A DNA stretch of 44,736 nucleotides from Paraburkholderia madseniana. GTDB lineage: Bacteria; Pseudomonadota; Gammaproteobacteria; Burkholderiales; Burkholderiaceae. This document shows positions 1-9,668 of this stretch, one piece after another. The translations under genes and the position numbers were made by a program. Position 1 is the first letter of the stretch. Each line of letters starts with the position of its first letter. The notes below the pieces were generated by a model. That model saw only the letters and a list, made by a program, of their open reading frames with translations, made no database searches and was not told where the DNA came from. Location of the stretch: NCBI RefSeq assembly GCF_009690905.1, contig NZ_VOSW01000076.1, positions 1 to 44,736 on the forward strand. Direction: 5' to 3'.

Positions 1-66
1 CTTCTTTCCCCCCCCCCCCCCTCCCTCCCCCGCCCCGGCGGGCGGGAGGCGGGGTGGAGGGGGGCC
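1..66. other. Low-complexity G/C homopolymer stretch at left edge
   Basis: The first 66 bases are almost only C on the left (a run of more than ten) and G-rich on the right, unlike anything else in the window. In related genomes the gene after ptsN on this strand is hprK, but no hprK coding sequence can be read here. I infer a contig-end or low-quality tract. A real G/C-rich spacer is possible but less likely. Confidence 0.6.
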
Positions 67-87
67 GTGGGAACACCCGCCGATGCA

Positions 88-543
88 TCAAGGTTGCCAC
101 TGAGTGAGCAGGCGATGCAACGATTCGCGGTCTTCTTCCGTGTGCAGGCGCTCGCGGGCTTCGCGATCGGACAGCAACTGGGCGATTTCCGAGAGAATTT
201 CGAGGTGCTGCTGGGTGGCCTGCTCGGGCACGAGCAGGAAGATCAGCAGCGAGACCGGCTGACCGTCGGGCGATTCGAAGGGGATGGGTTCGGCGAGGCG
301 GACGAATGCGGCGAGCGGCTGCTTCAAGCCTTTGATCCGGCCATGCGGAATCGCGACGCCTTCACCAAGCCCCGTCGATCCGAGGCGCTCACGCGCAAAC
401 AGATTGTCAGTGACCGTGCTACGGGCGATGCCGTTCTGGTTCTCGAAGATCAGGCCCGCTTGCTCGAACACGCGCTTCTTGCTGGTGACCGATAGTCCGA
501 CGACGACGTTCTCGAGGGGAAGAAATTTGGCTAAACGATTCAT
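88..543 (-). CDS. ptsN: PTS IIA-like nitrogen regulatory protein PtsN (EIIA-Ntr)
   Basis: Cytoplasmic phosphoacceptor of the nitrogen-related phosphotransferase chain (PtsP-NPr-PtsN), which in proteobacteria tunes potassium, nitrogen and envelope-stress responses rather than moving sugar. The protein is 151 residues, normal for the family. It starts MNRLAKFLPLENVVVG and carries the active-site histidine in the IPHGR motif (H67). The frame is open further upstream, but the family start at 543 fits alignment better than the long 618 start. It is the last gene of the rpoN-hpf-ptsN series. A strong terminator lies between it and hpf, so it probably also has its own promoter; a TATAAT hexamer is present about 165 bases upstream. 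Confidence 0.93.
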   Translation of the reverse strand: MNRLAKFLPLENVVVGLSVTSKKRVFEQAGLIFENQNGIARSTVTDNLFARERLGSTGLGEGVAIPHGRIKGLKQPLAAFVRLAEPIPFESPDGQPVSLLIFLLVPEQATQQHLEILSEIAQLLSDREARERLHTEEDRESLHRLLTQWQP

Positions 544-699
544 GTTGACAGGCGAAAACGTGGCCTGGGTTCTCCTCGCTGGGGCGTTTGAGTGATGTTC
601 CATTCGTTTGAGGCTCACGGCGACGTGCGTTGGAGTCCGAAAGCGCAGGACTCCGGCCGACCGATTTCCGTTTGAGCTAACTCGACCCCGATGGTAACC

Positions 700-715
700 G
701 GAACATTATAGAACA
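700..715 (-). promoter_or_regulatory. Possible -10 element upstream of ptsN
   Basis: The minus strand reads TATAAT at 710-705, inside the 366-base gap between hpf and ptsN and downstream of the hpf terminator. No convincing -35 hexamer is seen 17 bases away, so this is only a candidate promoter. The rest of the 544-909 gap holds the terminator at 811-840 and nothing else I recognise. Confidence 0.25.
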
Positions 716-810
716 GGGTAGCCACGGATGGTGCGGCGCGCCATCCATGCATCATGGGTTTCTTCGCAGGATTGATCCGGTCTGCCCGGCTGCCTGAAAA
801 ACGCGCCCCG

Positions 811-840
811 AAACGAAAAACCGCCCGGTCTCGGGCGGTT
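811..840 (-). terminator. Rho-independent terminator after hpf
   Basis: On the minus strand AACCGCCCG and CGGGCGGTT form a perfect 9-bp stem (819-827 with 832-840) around a 4-base loop, followed by a T-rich tract (820-811). It lies 70 bases downstream of the hpf stop and would separate rpoN-hpf transcripts from ptsN. Confidence 0.8.
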
Positions 841-909
841 TGGCTGGGGATACGCAAATGCGGGCGAATGAGGAAAACGAAGGAAAGTAAACAGACCTTC
901 TAATCTTCC

Positions 910-1266
910 TTATTGCGGCGGCACGTCCAGTAGCGGCGCCGGCTGGTACTTGATTGCATCGTGCTGATGGCCTTGCAGGCGATCCTTATGGCGTATCACT
1001 TGCCGGTCGAGCTTGTCGATCATCAGATCGATCGCAGCGTAGAGATCGCTGTCACAGCTCTCGACGAAGATATCTTTGCCCTTCAGATGCAGGTTGATTT
1101 CAACCTTTTGACGCTTTTCCTTTTCCTTGTGGTTGTCGACCGAGAGGACCACACTGCCGTCGATGACCTGATCAAAATGTCTTAGCACCCTATCCAGTTT
1201 GGTGATCACGTATTCGCGCAACGCAGGCGTTACTTCGAGGTGGTGTCCACTGATCTGCAGATTCAT
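910..1266 (-). CDS. hpf: Ribosome hibernation promoting factor (short HPF / YfiA family)
   Basis: Binds the 30S decoding region and promotes inactive ribosome dimers in stationary phase; it was historically annotated as a sigma-54 modulation protein because it sits beside rpoN. The protein is 118 residues. It begins MNLQISGHHLEVTPALREY, has the conserved KVEINLHLKGKDIFVE strand region, and lacks the C-terminal dimerisation domain of long HPF. The start at 1266 is chosen over an upstream in-frame ATG at 1302 because GGAGAAG lies just before it and the family begins here. It follows rpoN by 170 bases, with a T-less GC hairpin (about 1375-1409) between them, and ends at a strong terminator. Confidence 0.93.
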   Translation of the reverse strand: MNLQISGHHLEVTPALREYVITKLDRVLRHFDQVIDGSVVLSVDNHKEKEKRQKVEINLHLKGKDIFVESCDSDLYAAIDLMIDKLDRQVIRHKDRLQGHQHDAIKYQPAPLLDVPPQ

Positions 1267-1436
1267 AGTGCTTCTCCAAGCTAGAGGCCGCTTGTTCCGC
1301 ACGATGACGAAGGTCCGGTCGATCTGTCGGCTTGCCTGAGTCGCCCCCCGGTGACTGACTTCTGGCAGGTCGCATCGGCCGGCCTGTCCGCCAACTGCGG
1401 AGCGGCCGGTAAATGCCCGTCGCGGGAGGCGGCGGG

Positions 1437-2954
1437 CTACAGAGACTTGCGCAGGTTGACTGCCGGAATCTTGAGGGCCTCGCGATACTTCGCAACGGTA
1501 CGCCGTGCGACCACGAAGCCCTGTTCCGCCAGCAGTTCGGCTATGCGGCTGTCTGAAAGAGGAGATTTCGGGTTTTCCGCTCCTATCAGTTGCTTGATGA
1601 GCGCGCGAATCGCCGTGGAAGACGCCGCGCCGCCCGTGTCAGTCGAAACGTGTGATCCGAAGAAGTACTTAAATTCAAGCGTCCCGAATGGGGTCAGCAT
1701 GTATTTACCGGTTGTCACACGGGAGACAGTTGACTCGTGTAGGCCCAGCGTATCAGCAATTTCTCGCAAAACCAAGGGGCGCATGGCAATTTCGCCGTGC
1801 ACAAAAAAGCTCTTTTGACGCTCGACAATAGCTTGCGCGACCCGGAGGATCGTTTCGAAACGCTGCTGGATATTTTTGATCAGCCAGCGTGCTTCCTGCA
1901 GTTGCTGGCGCAACGATCCGCTGCCGGGATCGCCCCGGTTATTGCGCAGAATATTCGCGTACAGATGGTTGATGCGCAGCTTGGGCACCACTTCCGGGTT
2001 CAGCTCTGCCTGCCAGCCCTGTGCCGTTTTGCGCACCATGATGTCCGGTACGACGTAGTCCGCTTCCGCCTTGCCGTAAGCGGCGCCGGGAAACGGCTCG
2101 AGCGAGCGGATCAACACATGCGCATCGCGTAGATCGTCGTCGTTCGCCTTCAGGTGTTTGCGCAGGCGCGTGAAATCGCGCGCCGCGAGCAGTTCCAGAT
2201 GATGGGCGACGATGTCGAGCGCAAGCGTGCGCGTAGACGACTGTTCGAGCCGCAGCAATTGCAGCTTGAGGCACTCGGACGCGGAGCGCGCGCCGACCCC
2301 TGCCGGGTCGAAGCTATGCAGCAGCGCAAGCGCGGCGTTCATTTCGTCGAGATCGACCTCGAGCTCTTCGGGCAGATCGGTCAGCACTTCCTCGAGCGTG
2401 GCGGCGAGATAGCCGTCGTCGTCGAGCGATTCGATCAGGAAGGTGATCAGCGCGCGGTCGCGCTGGCTCGCCTGGGTGACGCGAAGTTGCGCCATCAGGT
2501 GATCGCGCAGCGAGGTGCTCGATTCGTGGATTTGCAGCGGCGGCAGATCGTCGTCGTCTGAGGCGTTGCCGGAGCGGCCGTAGTCGCCAAGATCCCATTG
2601 CGACGCGTCGCCGTTGTTGTCGCTCGCGAGGCCGTTGTATTCGTCGACACCCTGCGGCTCGCCGTTCTCGGCGCGCTCGCTGCTGCTGGTGGACGAAGAC
2701 GACGTATTGCCGCCCATCTGGTCGGGCGGTGGGGCGGAATTGGGCGCCTGGGTGATCAGCGAGCCGTCGGCCGCCACGCGCAGGGGACTCGCGATCCAGT
2801 CGTCCTCATTCTCGAGGAGCGGATTCTGCGAGATCGCCATTGCGACTTCCTGCTGCAGTTCGAGCGTGGACAGCTGAAGCAGCCGGATGGACTGCTGCAG
2901 TTGCGGGGTCAGCGCAAGATGCTGCGATAGGCGGAGTTGGAGGCTGGCTTTCAT
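1437..2954 (-). CDS. rpoN: RNA polymerase sigma-54 factor RpoN
   Basis: Alternative sigma factor recognising -24/-12 promoters and needing AAA+ enhancer-binding activators; it controls nitrogen use, motility and other regulons. The protein is 505 residues, slightly long for the family. The N-terminal activator-interacting region (LTPQLQQSIRLLQLSTLELQQEV) is followed by an acidic, Ser/Asp-rich segment around residues 70-140. Then come the core-binding domain, the HTH (ETSVSRV-like HESTVSRVTTGKYM) and the C-terminal RpoN box ARRTVAKYRE. The gene lies 184 bases downstream of lptB, the usual position after the lpt genes in beta- and gammaproteobacteria. Confidence 0.97.
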   Translation of the reverse strand: MKASLQLRLSQHLALTPQLQQSIRLLQLSTLELQQEVAMAISQNPLLENEDDWIASPLRVAADGSLITQAPNSAPPPDQMGGNTSSSSTSSSERAENGEPQGVDEYNGLASDNNGDASQWDLGDYGRSGNASDDDDLPPLQIHESSTSLRDHLMAQLRVTQASQRDRALITFLIESLDDDGYLAATLEEVLTDLPEELEVDLDEMNAALALLHSFDPAGVGARSASECLKLQLLRLEQSSTRTLALDIVAHHLELLAARDFTRLRKHLKANDDDLRDAHVLIRSLEPFPGAAYGKAEADYVVPDIMVRKTAQGWQAELNPEVVPKLRINHLYANILRNNRGDPGSGSLRQQLQEARWLIKNIQQRFETILRVAQAIVERQKSFFVHGEIAMRPLVLREIADTLGLHESTVSRVTTGKYMLTPFGTLEFKYFFGSHVSTDTGGAASSTAIRALIKQLIGAENPKSPLSDSRIAELLAEQGFVVARRTVAKYREALKIPAVNLRKSL

Positions 2955-3138
2955 GGCAAGTTGAGATTCATTGTAGAGAGTTTGCCACGACCGCGATACA
3001 TTGCGACACTCGCAATTACGCGTGCGCCCGTTTCGGCGGCGCTGGGCGCGGGACAGCCCAGGTCAAAAATGCTGATGTGCGGATGCCGCAAAGGGTCCGG
3101 CGGATGCATGCTCGCACCGCCGGCAATCCTTTGTGCAC

Positions 3139-3920
<782 letters not shown>

Positions 3921-3924
<4 letters not shown>

Positions 3925-4592
3925 TGGTTCGGTGCTCCCTGGATCGTGGTGGACGGCGCGAGCGTGGCCGACGCGCCGTTCAAGGGCGCTGCGCCGCCAT
4001 TGCGTGGCGCCAGCATGGCGCGCACGCGGCCGGTCGGGTTGCCCGGGCCGGCGACGTCCTTACCCGCCTTCGCGGTGTAGAAGTCGCTCTGGCCGTCATA
4101 GGTAATGACGCTGCCGTGCACCTGGTCCATCACCGTCGAGAGGCCTTGCAGGCGCTTGACGGTGGCGTTGGTGGTGAGCGTGGTCAGATCCTGCTTGCCG
4201 TCGTAGTCGATCCGGATGGCCGTGCCTTCGATGTATTCATCGAGGCCTTCGCGCTTCTGGCGGAAATACGACAGATTGCCGCCGCTCGACGTGCCGGTGG
4301 CGTACTGGTAGCCCTGCGGATCTTGCGTCACTTCGACCCGATCGGCCCTGATCACGATCGTGCCTTTGGTGGCGACCACGTGGCCGGTGAAGATATTGAC
4401 CTGTTTGAGGTCGTCGTAAGTCATATTGTCCGCTTCGACGTTCAGCGGCTTGTCCTTGTCGGCGCGGTCGGCGTGCGCAAGCGGCGCGAAGCCGGCAAGC
4501 GGCAGCGCGACAATCAGCGCAGCGAGTCCGGCGCGGCACGCGGACAGGGTGCGCGAGCGGCCGGTATCAAAACGGGGGAACGATTCGTTCAT
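3921..4592 (-). CDS. lptA: Lipopolysaccharide transport periplasmic protein LptA
   Basis: Periplasmic beta-jellyroll (OstA-like) protein that oligomerises between LptC and LptD to carry LPS across the periplasm. The protein is 223 residues. The hydrophobic stretch AALIVALPLAGFAPLAHA ends in a likely signal-peptidase site near residue 42, followed by the OstA core (NVEADNMTYDDLKQVNIFTG onward). The signal region is unusually late, so translation could begin at a more internal codon, but no better RBS-supported start was found. The Ala/Pro/Asn-rich C-terminus is disordered-looking. It sits between lptC (20-base gap) and lptB (4-base overlap). Confidence 0.93.
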
Positions 4593-4612
4593 GCAGTCAC
4601 GCCTGGAATGGA

Positions 4613-5221
4613 TTACCCGGGTTGCTTGGGCGAGCTGACGGAGCCTTCGGACGCGGCAATCGCGCCCTTCACATTGCCGAACAGCTGCATCACCCGGGTG
4701 ACGTTGTTGTAGTTCATGCCGCTGGCAGTCATCACAGACATGCCGCGCTGAAGTTTAACCGGCTTTTCGGTCTCGATCACATCGTCGTTGACCAGCACCC
4801 TAAAATGCTGCGAATCTGCCTGCATCTGCGGATCGCCGTTGCCGGCGGCCCGCACGATGCGCGCGTTGTCGTACAGATCGACGATCGAGGCGTCACCGTT
4901 CACCTTGCCAGTGTCGCCGGTCGCGGTGACGATCGGCTTGCCGGGCTGGAAGGCGCGCATGGCCGGCTTGACCAGGTCGCTCAGCTCGTCATCCTCGTAA
5001 TGAATCAGGGACTGTGCGGTCAGGCGGTATTGCGTCGAGCCCGATTGATCAAGTTCGGAAACCGAGAATTTGTCCGCGAAGTAGTCGGGCGTGTGCTCCT
5101 TGGGGCGCGCCACGCCTTCGTTCTGCCGCGGCAGCGTGGCTTGCAGCAGCCACCATGTAATGCCGGCGAGGGCGGCCATCGCGACGAGCGGAATCAGTGA
5201 GGTCCAGCGAAACCGATTCAT
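4613..5221 (-). CDS. lptC: LPS export system protein LptC
   Basis: Bitopic inner-membrane protein that passes LPS from LptFG to LptA. The protein is 202 residues with one N-terminal membrane helix at about residues 8-28 (LIPLVAMAALAGITWWLLQA), then a periplasmic jellyroll with the family phrase PDYFADKFSVSELDQSG. The start codon overlaps the kdsC stop by four bases (ATGA), so it is translationally coupled to Kdo synthesis. The length and the order kdsD-kdsC-lptC-lptA-lptB are those of the family. Confidence 0.94.
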   Translation of the reverse strand: MNRFRWTSLIPLVAMAALAGITWWLLQATLPRQNEGVARPKEHTPDYFADKFSVSELDQSGSTQYRLTAQSLIHYEDDELSDLVKPAMRAFQPGKPIVTATGDTGKVNGDASIVDLYDNARIVRAAGNGDPQMQADSQHFRVLVNDDVIETEKPVKLQRGMSVMTASGMNYNNVTRVMQLFGNVKGAIAASEGSVSSPKQPG

Positions 5222-5778
5222 CCGACGAGGCCTCGCTGTTCGCCGCTACAGGCTGCCGCGAGCAGCGCCTCATATTTGTGCTGCGCGCGCAGCAGGGTGT
5301 CGCAGACTTCGCGCGCCGCGCCGTGGCCGCCACGCGCCTCGCTGACCCAATGGGCACGCGCAATCACTTCAGGATGCGAATTGGCCGGCGCCGCCGCGAA
5401 GCCGACCTTCAGCATCACGCCGAGATCGACCCAGTCGTCGCCCATATAGCCGCATTCTTCCGCCGTCATGCCGGTTTGCTTGAGCAGGTCGGCGAACGCC
5501 TGGGGTTTGTCTTGCACGCCCTGATAGACGTGGGCGATGTTCATTTCCTTCGCCCGCACCGCGACGATGCCCGACTTGCGCCCGGTGATGATCGCCGTTT
5601 CGATGCCGGCCTGGCGCAGCAGCTTCATGCCGTGGCCGTCCATCGAGTTGAAGCCCTTCATCGTGTCGCCTTCCGCCGTAAACAACAGGCCGCCGTCGGT
5701 CAGCACGCCGTCGACGTCGAAAATCATCAGCTTGACGCGGCTTGCGCGTTCAGTGGCGGTAAGGGGGGCGACGGGCAT
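5218..5778 (-). CDS. kdsC: 3-deoxy-D-manno-octulosonate 8-phosphate phosphatase KdsC
   Basis: HAD-superfamily C0-type phosphatase that hydrolyses Kdo-8-phosphate to Kdo for the LPS inner core. The protein is 186 residues. The nucleophile and general-acid aspartates are in FDVDGVLTDGG (D21, D23), motif II/III is in ITGRKSG, and the late acidic motif is GYMGDDWVDL. The start ATG shares one base with the kdsD stop (TGATG), and the stop overlaps the lptC start, so the three genes are tightly coupled. Confidence 0.96.
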   Translation of the reverse strand: MPVAPLTATERASRVKLMIFDVDGVLTDGGLLFTAEGDTMKGFNSMDGHGMKLLRQAGIETAIITGRKSGIVAVRAKEMNIAHVYQGVQDKPQAFADLLKQTGMTAEECGYMGDDWVDLGVMLKVGFAAAPANSHPEVIARAHWVSEARGGHGAAREVCDTLLRAQHKYEALLAAACSGEQRGLVG

Positions 5779-6761
5779 CAGATCACCTTCTTCGAGAACA
5801 GGTCGTGCATGTTGAGTGCGCCGATCAGCTTGCCTGCTTCGTCGACGACCAGCATCTGATTGATGCGGTGGCGCTCCATCAGTTCCACGGCTTCGACAGC
5901 AAGGTGATCCGGACCAATGGTGCGCGGGCCGGCGGTCATGACCGAGGCAATCGACAGTTCGCGGAAATCGCCGTCGCGTTCGAGCACGCGGCGCAGGTCG
6001 CCGTCGGTGAAGATGCCGGTTACGTGATCGTTGTGATCGACGATCGCCGTCATGCCCATGCGTTTGGCGGTCAACTGGAACAATGCGTCGCGCACGGTCG
6101 CGTCAGGCGTCACCTTCGGCACCTGGTCGTCGGTGCGCATCACGTCGCGCACATAAGTCAGCAGGCGCCGGCCGAGCGCGCCGCCCGGATGCGAGCGGGC
6201 GAAGTCGTCCGCGCCAAAGCCGCGCGCGTCCAGCACCGCGACCGCGAGCGCATCGCCGAGCGCGAGCGCGGCGGTGGTGCTGGCGGTGGGCGCAAGATTC
6301 ATCGGACAGGCTTCTTTTGACACGCCAGAATTCAGATGCACGTCGGCCAGTTGTGCGAGACTCGACGACGGACGGCCCGTCATCGCAATCAGCTTCGCAC
6401 CGAGCCGCTTGATGAGCGGCAGGATCGCCACGAGTTCTTCAGTTTCGCCGGAATTGGACAGCGCGAGGAACACGTCGTCTGCCGTCACCATGCCGAGGTC
6501 GCCATGACTCGCTTCCGCCGGGTGAACGAAGAACGCCGGTGTGCCGGTGCTGGCGAGCGTGGCCGCGAGCTTGCGAGCCACGTGGCCGGATTTGCCGATG
6601 CCGGAAACGACAACGCGTCCACGGCAACCCAGGATGAAGTCGACCGCCCCGACGAAACCATCGTCGAGTTGATCGCGAAGCGCGCGCACGGCGTCCGCTT
6701 CGATGTCGAGCACGTCGCGAGCGAGCGCGAGTGCCCGGTCGCCATTGATTTTCGCTATCAT
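5778..6761 (-). CDS. kdsD: D-arabinose 5-phosphate isomerase KdsD
   Basis: Converts ribulose 5-phosphate to arabinose 5-phosphate, the first committed step toward Kdo. The protein is 327 residues. An N-terminal SIS domain (about 35-175, with VVSGIGKSGHVARK and LALSNSGETEE sugar-phosphate-binding motifs) is followed by two CBS domains (about 205-327). It is the promoter-proximal gene of the envelope block. The 161-base divergent gap to the CPA2 antiporter at 6923 must contain its promoter; I saw no clear hexamers there. Confidence 0.96.
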   Translation of the reverse strand: MIAKINGDRALALARDVLDIEADAVRALRDQLDDGFVGAVDFILGCRGRVVVSGIGKSGHVARKLAATLASTGTPAFFVHPAEASHGDLGMVTADDVFLALSNSGETEELVAILPLIKRLGAKLIAMTGRPSSSLAQLADVHLNSGVSKEACPMNLAPTASTTAALALGDALAVAVLDARGFGADDFARSHPGGALGRRLLTYVRDVMRTDDQVPKVTPDATVRDALFQLTAKRMGMTAIVDHNDHVTGIFTDGDLRRVLERDGDFRELSIASVMTAGPRTIGPDHLAVEAVELMERHRINQMLVVDEAGKLIGALNMHDLFSKKVI

Positions 6762-6922
6762 TCGCGGAGTATAGCAAAGGCGCTTGTTCGCCGCGCCGGG
6801 CCTGCTGTGCCAAGCCGCTGTCTTTATTGCTGCCTTTACCGGCCCCTCAACCTTGTCGCACGGCGTTTCTCGTGCGCGGTTCCGCTGACGAACGAGGACG
6901 CTTTACCGATGCGTTTTAGCCG

Positions 6923-8926
6923 ATGATTTCCCCCCTCGAAATGACGCTGTTCCTGCTGCTGGCATCAGTGGCCGGAGTGGTGACTTTTCGCTTTCTGAAT
7001 CTTCCGCCGATGCTCGGCTATCTGACGGTCGGCATCGTCGTTGGGCCGCACGCGTTCGGTTTGATTCCGGATTCGGCGGGCGCGCAGAATCTCGCCGAGT
7101 TCGGCGTCGTGTTCCTGATGTTTTCGATCGGGCTGGAGTTTTCGCTTTCCAAACTGCGCTCGATGCGCCGACTCGTGTTCGGCTTAGGCCTGTTGCAGGT
7201 GATCGGCACGATTGCCGTGGCGGTCACGCTCGGCTTCGTGCTGGAGCGCTGGGTGCATATCACGTGGCAGGCGAGCGTGGCGCTGGGCGGCGCGCTGGCA
7301 ATGTCGTCGACGGCGATCGTCAGCAAGATGCTGGCCGAGCGGCTCGAGATCGAAACCGAGCACGGCCGCAACATCTTCGGTGTGCTGCTGTTCCAGGATC
7401 TGGCGGTGGTGCCGCTGTTGATCGTGATCGCGGCGCTGGGCGGCGATTCGAAAGATCTCGTCAGCGCGCTCGGGGTGGCCGCCATCAAGATCGTTGTGGC
7501 GTTGGCGCTATTGTTAATAGTGGGTCAGCGCTTCATGACGCGCTGGTTCAACGTGGTCGCGCGGCGCCGTTCGCAGGAACTGTTCATTCTCAACCTGCTG
7601 CTGGTGACGCTCGGCGCGGCGTTCATCACGGACAAGTTCGGCCTGTCGCTCGCGCTCGGCGCGTTCATCGCCGGCATGTTGATCGCCGAAACGCCTTACC
7701 GGCATCAGGTGGAAGAGGACATCAAGCCGTTTCGCGACGTGCTGCTGGGCCTCTTCTTCGTCACGACCGGCATGCTGCTGAATCCGCGTGTGATCTGGGA
7801 GCATCCGTTCATCGTGCTCGGCTTCCTGGTCGGCCCGATCCTGCTGAAGGCGGTGATGGTGACCGGGCTCTCGCGCCTCTTCGGTGCGTCGCCGGGTGTC
7901 GCGATGCGCACCGGTATCGGCCTTGCGCAAGCCGGCGAGTTCGGCTTCGTGCTGCTGAACCTGATTCTCGACAAGCATCTTGTCGACGCCACCCTGCTGC
8001 AGGCGATTCTCGCGGCGATGCTGCTGTCGATGCTGGCCGCGCCCTTCATGATCCAGAACGCCGATCGAATCGTGCTGCGGCTGTCGTCGACTGAATGGAT
8101 GATGCAGTCCTTGCAGATGACGCGCATTGCAACGCAGAGCCTGAAGCAAAGCGGTCACGTGATCATTTGCGGCTACGGCCGGGCCGGGCAGAATCTGGCG
8201 CGCATGCTGGAGCATGAAGGTCTGTCGTATGTCGCGTTGGACCTGGACCCCGATCGCGTGCAGGCCGCGGCGGCAGCAGGTGAGTCTGTGGTGTTCGGCG
8301 ATGCGGGGCGGCGCGAATCGCTGCTTGCCGCCGGTATCCATCGCGCCGCGGCGATCGCGATTACCTACGCGAACACGCCGTCGGCATTGCGCGTGTTACA
8401 CAATATTCACGAGCTGGAGCCCACGCTGCCGGTGATCGTTCGTACCGTCGACGATGCCGATCTGGAAAAGCTGCTGGCCGCCGGCGCGACCGAGGTGATT
8501 CCGGAAATCGTCGAGGGCAGTCTGATGCTGGCCTCGCACACGCTGGTGCTGATGGGCGTGCCGATGCGGCGCGTGGTGCGGCGGGTCGAGGAAATGCGCG
8601 ACGAGCGCTACGCGCTGCTGCGCGGCTATTTCCACGGCGCGGACGACATGGAAGACGACGACGGCCACGAACAGGTGCGGCTACAATCGGTCCCGGTCGA
8701 CGAAAACTCGGACGCGGTGGGCCGAACGCTGGCGGAATTGGGCCTGTTCGATCTGGGCGTCGAGGTGACGGCGATTCGCAGGCACGGCATTCGTGGCGTC
8801 GAGCCGGACCCGTCCACCAAGCTGCGCGCGAGCGACATCGTGGTGTTGCGCGGTCTGCCCGAACAGTTGGCCGAAGCCGAAGAGCTGCTCTCGAAGCACC
8901 GCCGCGCAGGTGCCGCTGCGGCTTAG
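6923..8926 (+). CDS. CPA2-family monovalent cation:proton antiporter (KefB/KefC-like)
   Basis: Inner-membrane potassium (or sodium)/proton antiporter with a cytoplasmic nucleotide-gated regulatory tail. The protein is 667 residues. About twelve membrane helices fill residues 5-385, including the conserved GxxLAQAGEFGFVLL motif. A Rossmann RCK/TrkA-N domain follows, beginning VIICGYGRAGQNLARML near residue 413, and then a TrkA-C domain over the last 90 or so residues. The architecture matches KefB/KefC, but glutathione gating cannot be judged from sequence alone, so no symbol is given. It faces kdsD divergently and is followed by apt. Confidence 0.9.
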   Translation: MISPLEMTLFLLLASVAGVVTFRFLNLPPMLGYLTVGIVVGPHAFGLIPDSAGAQNLAEFGVVFLMFSIGLEFSLSKLRSMRRLVFGLGLLQVIGTIAVAVTLGFVLERWVHITWQASVALGGALAMSSTAIVSKMLAERLEIETEHGRNIFGVLLFQDLAVVPLLIVIAALGGDSKDLVSALGVAAIKIVVALALLLIVGQRFMTRWFNVVARRRSQELFILNLLLVTLGAAFITDKFGLSLALGAFIAGMLIAETPYRHQVEEDIKPFRDVLLGLFFVTTGMLLNPRVIWEHPFIVLGFLVGPILLKAVMVTGLSRLFGASPGVAMRTGIGLAQAGEFGFVLLNLILDKHLVDATLLQAILAAMLLSMLAAPFMIQNADRIVLRLSSTEWMMQSLQMTRIATQSLKQSGHVIICGYGRAGQNLARMLEHEGLSYVALDLDPDRVQAAAAAGESVVFGDAGRRESLLAAGIHRAAAIAITYANTPSALRVLHNIHELEPTLPVIVRTVDDADLEKLLAAGATEVIPEIVEGSLMLASHTLVLMGVPMRRVVRRVEEMRDERYALLRGYFHGADDMEDDDGHEQVRLQSVPVDENSDAVGRTLAELGLFDLGVEVTAIRRHGIRGVEPDPSTKLRASDIVVLRGLPEQLAEAEELLSKHRRAGAAAA

Positions 8927-9055
8927 CAATAACGGTGCGACCGGCGTGGCGTTGCTTGGAGTGGTTTCGCCAGACCGGTGTTGCGGGCCGCGCCTAAGCC
9001 GGCCGCACCTGATTTAGCCTTTCATCGGACCCACCGAGGTCCATCCGGAGACATC

Positions 9056-9622
9056 ATGTCCAACGCGCTCGCGAGCGCGCCGCTCGCTGCGGCCGACTAC
9101 ATCAAAAGCCACATCCGCACGGTGCCCGACTGGCCACAGCCGGGCGTGCAGTTTCGCGATATCACGCCGCTCCTGCAGGAGCCGAAGTCGCTGCGCGTGC
9201 TGATCGATCTGTTCGTCCAGCGCTATATCGACGCGAAGCTCGACTACATCGCCGGGCTGGACGCGCGCGGCTTCATCATCGGGCCGATTCTGGCTTACGA
9301 GCTGAACCTCGGCTTCATTCCGATCCGCAAGCAGGGCAAGCTGCCGTACAAGCGGGTCGCGCAATCCTATGAACTCGAATACGGCACCGCGACCGTCGAG
9401 ATTCACGAGGACGCCTGCAAGCCGGGCGACCGCGTCGTGATCATCGACGATCTGATCGCCACCGGCGGCACGATGATGGCCGGCAAGATTCTGCTTGAGC
9501 GGCTCGGCGCGGTGGTGATCGAAGGGGCGGCGATTATCGATCTGCCTGACCTCGGCGGCTCGGCCTTGCTGCGTAAAGCGGGCCTGCCGCTCTATACGGT
9601 GACTGAATTCGGCGGCCATTGA
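9056..9622 (+). CDS. apt: Adenine phosphoribosyltransferase
   Basis: Purine salvage enzyme making AMP from adenine and PRPP in the cytosol. The protein is 188 residues. The PRPP-binding loop reads VVIIDDLIATGGTM, and the family motifs VPDWPQPGVQFRDITPLL and AGLDARGFIIGP are present. The start is set at 9056 because GGAG lies seven bases upstream and the family begins MSNALAS-like; the frame is open a further 26 codons upstream without an RBS. It is followed 46 bases later by a LysE-family exporter. Confidence 0.96.
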   Translation: MSNALASAPLAAADYIKSHIRTVPDWPQPGVQFRDITPLLQEPKSLRVLIDLFVQRYIDAKLDYIAGLDARGFIIGPILAYELNLGFIPIRKQGKLPYKRVAQSYELEYGTATVEIHEDACKPGDRVVIIDDLIATGGTMMAGKILLERLGAVVIEGAAIIDLPDLGGSALLRKAGLPLYTVTEFGGH

Positions 9623-9668
9623 GCGCTGGATGCCAACTTCTTCCTGCATACAACAAAGGTAAGAAAAG

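Noticed and set aside
615..857. 80-codon minus frame between ptsN and hpf
   Set aside because: It covers the hpf terminator and the possible ptsN promoter and has no family pattern.
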